Source: Siphonodentalium dalli (taxonomy: Eukaryota > Mollusca > Scaphopoda > Gadilida > Siphonodentaliidae). From it: a DNA stretch of 64,000 nt. The stretch spans positions 176,468,247 through 176,532,246 of the forward strand of contig CP136064.1 of the NCBI GenBank assembly GCA_032622095.1, given 5' to 3'. Of this stretch, positions 13,901-64,000 are shown piece after piece. How positions within the stretch are numbered: position 1 is the stretch's first letter; each line of letters opens with the position of its first letter. A program made the position numbers and the translations under genes. The notes under the pieces were generated by a model that saw only the letters and a program-made list of their open reading frames with translations, made no database searches and had not been told where the DNA came from.

Positions 13901-15450
13901 TTCCCAAAGAAAGCTGACTATCATGAAAAATATAACAGATGGGAAAGCTCCTACATGTACATACCTAAGAGATGGATTCCAATTTTCGAACACTCATTGT
14001 AAATATAATCTCCGGTCTGGAATCTTTAGATTATCTGTGCCTCATGTTAGGGTATTTGGTTACAATAGCTTTTTCTACACAGGAATCACATTGTGGAATA
14101 ATTATGTAAAATATATTGAACCTAACTGCAACTTGGCTACATGGAATCACCTATTAAAACAGGAATTATTCGATAAAATTTTAGGTACTGAGGAATCTGA
14201 CTGTATATTATTAATGGTGTGAATCATGCTATTAATAATACCGTACGACCTTATGAGAACTTGTGCTGTGGCCTGGTCAGTCATGTGGTCGGTTACCATT
14301 AAGGACCACAGTGGAAATAAGCAAGCTTTGGCTTGCTTTCCTGTGCGCTCCTTGATGGCAATCGATGGCATGACTAATTGGCAGACGAGCGTATTCATAT
14401 GTATATTTCTCTTCTACTACTCTATTTTCCTCTCTATCATTCTATGTACGATGACAGTACTTGGCCAGCTGCATATATTGTCACTGCTGCCTGTATTTAG
14501 GGATTCCATCTTTCGGTCATGGACATGCCAGTCTAAAGCCGGCCATACATGGCAGCAGTGTGTATATGCAGGTGGCGAAGAGCTGTTGGTTCTATTACTA
14601 GTATCTCTTAAGCAACATGACAGTCCTGTTGAGGGAGGAGGGTGGGATAGCACGGGTTGATTTTTCATGTTGTATATATATATACAGGTACAAGTATCTA
14701 TTTAGTAGTCATTACTAAGCTAGGTTTATTCACTATCTTGTCCCTCAACAGAACTGTCAAGCTGCATTCTTATTATATTTATATATCTATACTTTTTATA
14801 TTTATACTATATGAATGTCACACTCTGTGTTTACACTTTTGTATATATGCTTATGCTCATGTCTGCAAATTTTTCATCTTTTAGCCATTAAAAAATTATC
14901 TATCTATCTAGCTGGCCGAATCTTCTCACACGACCGAAAAATATCGAGCCGAATCTTCCTGCGACCGAATCTTCCCGTTCCCGCAGATTTACAATAAGAT
15001 TGGATTGGATCGTTGATAAATATTAAAAAGAAATGTAGAGGCGGTGAAAGAAAAAGGTCTAATTTCGATAATTTGTTGAACTGAGGAAATGGACTTAAAT
15101 CACATAAAAAATTTAGCTTGATTTAGCTATACATGAGCTCTAATGAGCCATAGAGGATAATGGACTGATATACCTGATAAAATTATATTATATAAGGCTT
15201 TATCCCCTGAATATACATAGCCATATACAATTAAACCACAACCACTGTACCCAGATTAACAAGTAAACACAAAGTCGAAAAATGAAAACTTACTCCATCT
15301 TGAAAGTTTTCTTCCGAAAAATGTTCCCTCATCAGAATCGTATATAAATTGCAGGACATCGCCGATGATCGTACGACTTTCTCGTTGCTGAATGTTTTCT
15401 GAAAAAGTGGTATTCAAGGCAGTCCGAGAACTGGCTAGTGAGGCCGTCAT
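3430..15450 (-). CDS. ATP1B: Na+/K+-ATPase beta subunit (partial; four coding exons, C-terminus outside window)
   Basis: Complement join of 15294-15450, 7950-8090, 6719-6829 and 3430-3632, giving 204 codons. All four pieces have GT-AG borders and fit in frame (phases 1, 1, 1, then 0). The product is the type II membrane glycoprotein that assembles with the P-type ATPase alpha subunit and is needed for its folding, surface delivery and K+ handling. Visible features are a short cytoplasmic N-terminus with the family phrase FFGRKLSRW, one transmembrane helix (about residues 54-75), the PGFAFRPQPD motif, and an ectodomain with paired cysteines (DC...VC and ECVKQ...GQPC) ending at LLKLNK. Family members are about 290-310 residues, so roughly a third is missing at the C-terminus. 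It lies head to head with NALCN. Family assignment is firm; which beta isoform it is cannot be told. Confidence 0.93.
4215..4770. repeat. Fragment related to the 27313-28374 element
   Basis: Shares long stretches with 27360-27590 and 27985-28330, for example ACTATAGTTGACAGT and GCAATTAATCGATTCTGATA. A further part (4625-4710) resembles 8870-8960, including GTGAATTCTTGACCAATATA. The antisense open frame here is not a gene. Confidence 0.5.
4924..4953. repeat. Poly(C) tract, 30 nt
   Basis: Uninterrupted run of C. The complementary strand is a G run with G-quadruplex potential. The apparent proline run in the overlapping open frame is only this homopolymer. Confidence 0.9.
5090..6176. repeat. 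Family A interspersed repeat, longest copy in this gene
   Basis: Opens with GTAGCTCAACTTTGGAAGG and has about six diverged units with AAGATGGCTGCTGGC and GGCTCCCATCTA phrases. It closes with AAATTGTTGATGGACGTACA and a C run. No protein is encoded. Confidence 0.6.
6719..6829 (-). CDS. ATP1B: Beta-subunit coding exon 3
   Basis: Acceptor TTTATTCCAG, donor AAAAT|GTGAGT; 111 bp, phase 1 at both ends. It encodes (G)FAFRPQPDVHSTLIRF...SDNIEAYLK(F). The RPxPD motif just outside the membrane and the following TLIxF are diagnostic of Na+/K+-ATPase beta subunits. Confidence 0.93.
7103..7337. mobile_element. TTAA-flanked MITE (piggyBac-like), CCCTTTGAGTGCCA family
   Basis: Perfect TTAA on both sides (7099-7102, 7338-7341). 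The terminal inverted repeat is CCCTTTGAGTGCCA. TTAA duplications with ends starting CCC are typical of piggyBac-type elements. Inside is the foldback module GCATTCTCTTATATATGCGAG-like (7155-7218). A second copy in the other orientation is at 44626-44872. No transposase. Confidence 0.75.
7489..7689 (-). other. Unrecognised minus-strand open frame, 66 codons
   Basis: Runs from an ATG at 7689 to a stop at 7489 inside beta-subunit intron 2, on the same strand as that gene. The composition looks protein-like (polar, with Glu/Asn/Gln near the end), but there is no domain I recognise and no good splice sites tie it to the beta subunit. It could be an exon of a nested gene, a repeat fragment, or chance. 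Confidence 0.2.
7950..8090 (-). CDS. ATP1B: Beta-subunit coding exon 2 (transmembrane helix)
   Basis: Acceptor CTCTTCCAG, donor CCAG|GTAAACC; 141 bp, phase 1 at both ends. It encodes (I)FLGIYYSVFYFFLLASLAAG and then AIFYWTLDWNTPAYKGRDS...DTP(G). The hydrophobic stretch is the single signal-anchor helix, with the aromatic-rich face (YYxxFYFF) typical of beta subunits facing M7/M10 of alpha. Confidence 0.93.
8091..10335. other. Left part of beta-subunit intron 1
   Basis: AT-rich intron with no exon seen. About 8575-9080 carries diverged repeat sequence shared with 4625-4770 and 6280-6375. Around 9660-9745 a short phrase, GAAACGCTCTTTAT, is directly duplicated. The 66-codon open frame at 9747 resembles no known protein. 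Confidence 0.5.
10336..12146 (+). pseudogene. LINE ORF2 fragment: AP-endonuclease C-terminal half and reverse transcriptase
   Basis: The frame opens with VGVGYRPPD. Endonuclease landmarks are ILGDFN and TIIDLILTT, but the usual SDH box reads SYH, losing the catalytic-site Asp. Reverse transcriptase landmarks are RVVPIYKK, GNYRPVSIL, HQSGFRAGFST, GVPQGSILGPLLF (motif B) and LLLYADD (motif C). Motif A is damaged: GMVFDTVNH lacks about eight residues between the expected VF-D and the AFDTV end, so the first catalytic Asp region is gone. The likely cause is a small in-frame deletion at a TTTGAC-like microhomology. The frame runs on until the inserted element at 12147. Confidence 0.9.
12147..13458. 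mobile_element. PIF/Harbinger-like non-autonomous element inserted in the LINE
   Basis: The 3-bp duplication TTA lies at 12144-12146 and 13459-13461, and removing the insert restores the LINE codons CAT TTA GGC AAA ACA. The ends are inverted: GGCCTAAA...TTTGTTTCCGCTAAC on the left and the reverse complement GTTAGCGGAAACAAACG...TTTAGGCC on the right. TTA duplication with GG-starting ends fits PIF/Harbinger. No transposase frame; 12540-12700 looks like a further repeat fragment with no real ORF. Confidence 0.8.
13459..14222 (+). pseudogene. LINE ORF2 C-terminal part
   Basis: Continues the LINE after the inserted element (KTESILFGS). There is one frame change near 13520-13545, after which VKYLGACLDESL, RLKFLYRKADFL, HLDYASSIWY and KLQIFQNKLIRF follow. 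These are the usual post-RT motifs of the CR1/L2/Jockey group. A stop at 14220-14222 ends the ORF. The 3' untranslated part runs to about 14907. Confidence 0.85.
14908..15293. other. Right part of beta-subunit intron 1
   Basis: About 390 bp between the LINE target duplication and exon 1. I see no feature. Confidence 0.5.
15294..15450 (-). CDS. ATP1B: Beta-subunit coding exon 1 (start codon)
   Basis: ATG at 15450-15448, donor TGGA|GTAAGT. It encodes MTASLASSRTALNTTF and continues to the cytoplasmic motif LQFIYDSDEGTFFGRKLSRW(I). The F-x-GR...W pattern before the membrane helix matches Na+/K+-ATPase beta subunits. The N-terminus is longer than in most vertebrate forms but comparable to invertebrate ones. 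No upstream in-frame ATG was found before the GC-richer promoter zone. Confidence 0.9.
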
Positions 15451-15650
15451 CGCCGCAATTTAGGCGACGAAAACGCTCGTCGAATTGTTCAAATTGTTTA
15501 GTGAGTCAGTTTTGAGTCAGTTGTGATGGACTTCCGCTTTTGCCGCGACACCTGGTGACACCTGTTCGCGGCATTTACCTGTAATCAAATTTGATGTCGG
15601 CGTTGTCTAATTTCAACAAAACCAAAAAGAACAGAAACGTTCTTCTGAAA
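15451..15650 (-). promoter_or_regulatory. Probable 5' UTR and promoter zone of the beta-subunit gene
   Basis: The stretch just upstream of the beta-subunit ATG is richer in CG dinucleotides than its surroundings (GGCGACGAAAACGCTCGTCG, TTGCCGCGACACC, TTCGCGGC). It carries the direct pair GAGTCAGTTTTGAGTCAG, two AP-1-like TGAGTCA sites. No clear TATA box. Its role as promoter is inferred from position and composition. Confidence 0.45.
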
Positions 15651-16754
15651 GAAAGATATAAGAAACTGTAAAATCTATAATTAATTACAAATAAACAGTG
15701 GACCGATTAAATAAGAAATGGCTACTAGTTTATTCCCTTATTAGGGCGATAACATTTAATTTTTGCGACATTTCAATTACAGGTGTCGTTCGATTATTGC
15801 TTATAGAGTTATGCCTCTTTATACGTAGGTTCGCGCGTTTTTGGATGGCGGTCCCTTGCAAGTCGCAAACGCTGAGAATCTTGCATCAGTGAGGTTGCGA
15901 TTAATCCAGACTTTTACTCTGTTGGGCCTATAAATGCAATTATTTTTGTGTGCATGTAATGATTCCACAAGAACAACTAGCCAGGCTCAGACGAAACAAT
16001 GCTCGATCGTGTATAGAAAGCAGCTAGGTAGCAATTAATTAAAAGAGAAATTGCATGCACAAATTCACCAAGAAAACAAATGACACCTAACAAAAGAAGG
16101 CTAACTAACTACCATAAACATGACTGTAAACCACATTTGGGCATACTTGTAGAGGGCTAGATCAGCTTGAAAACAACCGAGCAGCAAGACTATGCACGTG
16201 TTCCAACATCCCGCCAAATCATCCCGTTACTTAGCAACCCACTAATGAGCTGCAGAAGTATAGAGTGGATGGAAATCAATAATTAATTTCAATCCGGGCA
16301 TCTCGTCTAATGTCAAGGAATTCTGTCTTTGGAATCAGTTCCGGTAAAATGGCGAACGTAGAAGCATAATTATTTGTTTTGACATATTTCCATCATTATA
16401 TGGATTATTTACAGAACGAAGATCATGGTTGAATTCTATGTATAATATTAATTACTAGAGTGGTGTGGTCCACACAGTGCATGTAGATTACTGCAGTCGC
16501 GTATGTATGTGTCTGTATTTTAATGTCATTTGTAAAATACGATGTCTGCTATTATTTATCAATTTTTGTAATTATGTGTCCCGTGTATACGTGCTGCCTC
16601 GTATATTATGGCAGTGCATACTGTACAATTTAGCAGTTATTAGCCTGTGAGATTGACCATCCTAACAGAGATATAATTTAGTTACAGCTGGGACCAAATA
16701 GCTGTGATTATCCAAGAGTTCACAGACTACATAATTATATGCATGATCAAGCCC

Positions 16755-16885
16755 ACAGAAATTGGAATCACTGACCTTTATGCAATTTTTTGAGATTTTT
16801 TTTTAGTTATAGGCATATAGGTTTTACCTATAACTAAAAAAAAATCTCAAAAAATTGCATAAAGGTCAGTGATTCCAATTTCTGT
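16755..16885. mobile_element. Near-perfect 131-bp foldback element with 10-bp duplication
   Basis: The two arms (16755 onward, ACAGAAATTGGAATCACTGA; and back from 16885) are inverted copies through nearly their whole length, with a loop of about 10 nt around GCATATAGG. It is flanked by GATCAAGCCC at 16745-16754 and 16886-16895. A duplication of 9-10 bp is typical of Mutator-type elements, but the class is uncertain. It could fold into a very stable hairpin. Confidence 0.75.
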
Positions 16886-17218
16886 GATCAAGCCCCCCAC
16901 CCCCCCCCCCCCCCTCTGTTCAACTTTAAATATCAAGCTTCAAACTGTAAATGTGTAACCTCCCCTAATTGGATTTAATTTAATTACTACTGGTAACTCT
17001 GTATCTGTATCTGGTACATACTTTAAGTAACCAAATCTGGCTTTTGCAGGACCTACATGTTCAATCAGGAAAATTTGCAAATTAAGATCCGTTACTGTCC
17101 AGATCGTGTTTTGATATGAAATACCTTATAGGTAGGCCTATACCCCTTCCACTCGCTTTGACTGGTATCTATTGAGTCTTCCAAAAAATTAATCAATGGG
17201 AATGAAGTAGGCATATAT

Positions 17219-18334
17219 TAGTGATGCGGACCGGACCACCAATTGGGTGGTCCGGTCCACTGCCAAGGCAGTCCGGTCCAGGCCATTCCGGTCCGGTACA
17301 CATGCCTGGACCGGTCCAAAACGGTCCGGTCCACCTATAATAGGCTATATGTTAATGAATTCTCTGTTTTCTCAAAGTTTTACTCTGTATAGTACAACCT
17401 ATAAGGTTACTGAGTTCAGTGCATTGCAATGAGTCCATATTGTATGCATCATTGTCTGTCTCTGGTGGGATATAATGGGAACGATGCACGATAATAGTAT
17501 TTCTAGTAATGCGAACATGCACTAATTAAATGTATTGGACAGATATATAGCTAGGGTCAGAATGTGTTATAACCAATCTAACATGGCACTCAACTATTCG
17601 TATGCATGATTCGTATCATACTTATTTTCATTAAATTGAAATTTAAACGAAATAACTATAATTATACTATTATTATCTATTGTCGTCTGTATTATTGTTA
17701 TAATTTTTTTTTGTAAAACATACTCTCCTAGATGGAGGAAATAAAGATATATATACCTAAGTACAACTACTATTGGATTAATGTGACTGTCTTGTATATG
17801 TACTATGTAATGTGGTTTGCATGTTTCTTCGATAATTATAACTGTGAAAAACAATAGAATACTCGATTCGATATCCACCCAAATTGATTAGTTGATGCCA
17901 TGTTACACTGTTTATGGCAAATAGTTCCATACTCATTCAGTTGCATGTTTGTCGCATTGATAGGGTGCTACAAAGTGTTGGCCAGTGTAGGATAGTAGTT
18001 ATTAAAACAATTTAGAAGAAACAAGCAATTTTTATATTTTGAAAATATTTTCCGAATGCTTAACATTTTGCGACATCAAAGCAGGCGGTTGGAAATCGGC
18101 GACATCAAATCAGGCGGCCGCCCACACTGGCACTTTCATAAGGAAAGTGACATGTATAAAGTACATCTATACATTGTTTTCGTGGCATCAAACGTTTAAT
18201 ATATATTAACCACTTGAATGCATCGTTGCTAATTGATATGACGGCAAATACGCGATAATATTCGCGATAGTTTATTATAACTGAAGTAAAATAGTGGGCT
18301 GGACAGTTCCAAAGCGGTCCGGTCCGCATCACTA
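17219..18334. mobile_element. hAT-like non-autonomous DNA transposon, 1116 bp
   Basis: Perfect 19-bp terminal inverted repeats (TAGTGATGCGGACCGGACC) and perfect 8-bp target duplications GCATATAT at 17211-17218 and 18335-18342. The 8-bp duplication and the TAG/CAG-type ends fit the hAT superfamily. The left 115 bp contain many GGTCCGGTCC-type units in both orientations (subterminal repeats, likely transposase-binding sites). No transposase frame. Intact ends suggest a fairly recent insertion. Confidence 0.85.
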
Positions 18335-19064
18335 GCATATATGCATCTTACTAGTAAGTGAGTGATCACTTATCAAAGAGCAAAGTTGAGTCTTTCTGAC
18401 TAATATATCAGGGTATCACACCCCCCCCCCCCCCTATCTAGAAATCTAGAATCCATGCAGTTTAAGGAGACTATTATAAATTAGAAATATGAGACAATTT
18501 CAACCAAATTGTTAGTTTTTCAGCTAGTATGTACATAAAATTGTAGTGTTGTTCCAATTGCGATTCGGTTAGGAAGATGTAATCCAGCATACACCACAGA
18601 AGCAAACTGGCATACAGCTCCAAAACATCCAGAATCCGGCATACAAAAAAGAGGGTGATACCCTAATATATTCTCAGTTTGCAATAGTCTCCATTTATGT
18701 AGGTAAAAAAAATTCTGATTGGAAACTAATTGTTGTAACATTGTGAGTGTCTGAAAGTCTGAATCTGATAGCTGATGTGGCTTATGTCAGCTTTTTTTGT
18801 AAACCATGAACAGTTTAAACTGACATAAATGTGTAGCTTGTTTCAAGCTTTGAATATTTAATAATTATACATGTAATTGGGGAGAGGTATTATCAAAATA
18901 AAGATATAGAGTAGGGAATTTTAACTGATTTCTGGATATATTTCTTGAGGATTATAATTTTCTTTATTTTTGTGATTGTTTTTGTTGATCACCATTTAAA
19001 AAAATTTGATGCAGCTAACTTTCGTTTTATTACATGCTGTTTTTTCATCAAAGTAACTGTTTAA

Positions 19065-19300
19065 CCCTTTCTTTACGGGAATGTATTCTTGCACCTGTTT
19101 ATAAAAGTATACATTGGAATGGTCTGTTCTTCATCTGGAGGGGTGTTCAGATGATATAAGCAGACAACAGAATGACTAAAAGATAATACAAGTGCAGAAA
19201 GATTTCATATTAACTTTTAAAATAGACAGATTCAGAGTTGAATAAGAAAGTTTCAAACTTTCTGATATTAGATTGCAATTTCAAATCTCTTCAAATAATG
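19065..19300. mobile_element. Truncated TTAA-type element, CCCTTTCTTTAC family
   Basis: TTAA at 19061-19064 precedes CCCTTTCTTTACGGGAATGT, then the family's ATACATTGGAATGGTCTGTT and CATCTGGAGGGGTGTTCAG. The matching right end is not seen, so the copy looks truncated. Confidence 0.5.
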
Positions 19301-19311
19301 TTAAAATTTAA

Positions 19312-19790
19312 AGGCTCACTTAATCTTTGAGTCACCGATTATTATTTGTTTTTATAGTGCATTGATATACGGTTTTAATAACAATCTATGCCATAAAATA
19401 TGATTAAAATACTATAATTCATCACCATTTGAAATGTCTGTGTCTCAGAAGATGCCCATAGAGAAATAGTAAATAGCTGAAATCAAAGAAAGATTTCCCC
19501 ATTATGGCTCCCAGAATGCAACAAAATTCAAACTAAAAATGTATTTTCAATGGAAGTGGAATAACTCTATCTTTAGTATATAGAGTTATTCCCTCCCCAT
19601 TGGAAATAATTCACTTTGCACCACAACCCAGAAGAAACTTAAGCACAAAAGCACGCCAGTAACTCAACAAAAACAACATGTTCACAGTTTATTACACCAG
19701 ACAATGTTTTGGAGCTTCCTCTTTCAAATGCTACACAATATGGCATATATTTTATATATATGATCTGGGGTTCGAAAATTAAGTGGGCCT
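19312..19790. mobile_element. TTAA-flanked MITE, AGGCYCACTTAAT family, copy 1
   Basis: Flanked by TTAA (19308-19311, 19791-19794). The ends are inverted: AGGCTCACTTAATC and AAATTAAGTGGGCCT. The second copy, in opposite orientation, is at 51548-52011, sharing GGCATAGATTGTTATTAAAA-type sequence. No coding. Confidence 0.7.
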
Positions 19791-19976
19791 TTAATACATA
19801 GAATTTTATATTATTATCATAAATTCATAATAACTTTGGAATATTGATTGTTGACCACTGAAGTGAATGAAGCCACTTGGTATTTTGTTTGCGATTCCAT
19901 TGAGTATAATATGAAAGTAATTATGTATGTACATTTACAAAGACATCTATAAAACTTATAGCCATAATTGTTTCAG

Positions 19977-20050
19977 GAATAGACATAGCTAGCAGCTTAC
20001 CATGAGGTGACACTACTGGTTGTTGGGGTTCTACAAATTCAACCACCAAC
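19977..20050 (+). other. NALCN 5' UTR segment with a two-codon upstream ORF
   Basis: A 3' splice site (AATTGTTTCAG, ending 19976) directly precedes this stretch, so at least one non-coding exon probably lies upstream. It contains ATG AGG TGA at 20002-20010 in a good context (TTACCATGAG), 40 bases before the main ATG. Such a minimal uORF could lower translation. Confidence 0.5.

Positions 20051-64000
<43,950 letters not shown>

Larger units (their letters stand above)
10336..14907 (+). mobile_element. 5'-truncated non-LTR retrotransposon (LINE, CR1/L2/Jockey-like), interrupted
   Basis: A LINE inserted in beta-subunit intron 1, antisense to that gene. The possible target duplication CTAGCTGG lies at 10328-10335 and 14908-14915. 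The 5' end is truncated inside the AP-endonuclease, the usual fate of LINEs. The 3' end is an ATCT microsatellite tail (about 14897-14910), as in CR1/L2-type elements, with no poly(A). A 1312-bp DNA element (12147-13458) splits the reverse transcriptase region. Clade placement rests on motif style only; CR1, L2 or Jockey relatives are all possible. Confidence 0.85.
15651..19976. other. Intergenic region between divergent beta-subunit and NALCN genes
   Basis: May contain a non-coding first exon of NALCN, which I could not locate. Identified contents are a 131-bp palindrome (16755-16885), a hAT-like element (17219-18334), C runs near 16898-16915 and at 18421-18434, a truncated CCCTTTCTTTAC element beginning at 19065, and a TTAA-flanked element (19312-19790). 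No protein-coding frame in it is credible. Confidence 0.5.

Overview
The window is animal nuclear DNA: AT-rich, with short exons separated by long introns, GT-AG splice sites and dense transposon debris. Both host genes have protostome-like proteins. Intron structure and repeat load suggest a lophotrochozoan, most likely a mollusc, but the species cannot be named from sequence alone.

Two host genes are arranged head to head. On the minus strand (15450 down to 3430) lie the first four coding exons of a Na+/K+-ATPase beta subunit; its last exons fall before base 1. On the plus strand (20051 to the window end) lie the first coding exons of NALCN, the sodium-leak channel, from the start codon through domain II S6. 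The exon begun at 63998 is cut by the window edge. The two start codons are about 4.6 kb apart. One gene is a subunit of the sodium pump, the other a resting sodium-leak channel.

The main biological point is a pair of tandem, same-phase pore exons in NALCN at 47882-48022 and 54782-54919. Each encodes the domain II P-loop and the first half of S6. The first carries TQEGW (Glu in the filter) and the second TQKGW (Lys). Splicing one or the other would give a calcium-channel-like EEEE or a sodium-channel-like EKEE filter if domains III and IV supply Glu-Glu as in known NALCN genes. This kind of switch is known in invertebrate NALCN; here its exon pair and the intron architecture around it can be read directly.

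Most other sequence is mobile-element material. A 5'-truncated, dead LINE (10336-14907) sits in beta-subunit intron 1 and is split by a PIF/Harbinger-like element with a TTA duplication. A 1.1-kb hAT-like element with perfect 8-bp duplications sits between the two genes. NALCN introns hold foldback mariner-type MITEs flanked by TA, hAT-type foldbacks with 8-bp duplications, and about twenty elements flanked by TTAA belonging to several families, plus diverged older repeats. No transposase gene is evident, so all DNA elements here look non-autonomous. No CRISPR, operon, rRNA or convincing tRNA gene is present; one tRNA-derived SINE is at the left end.
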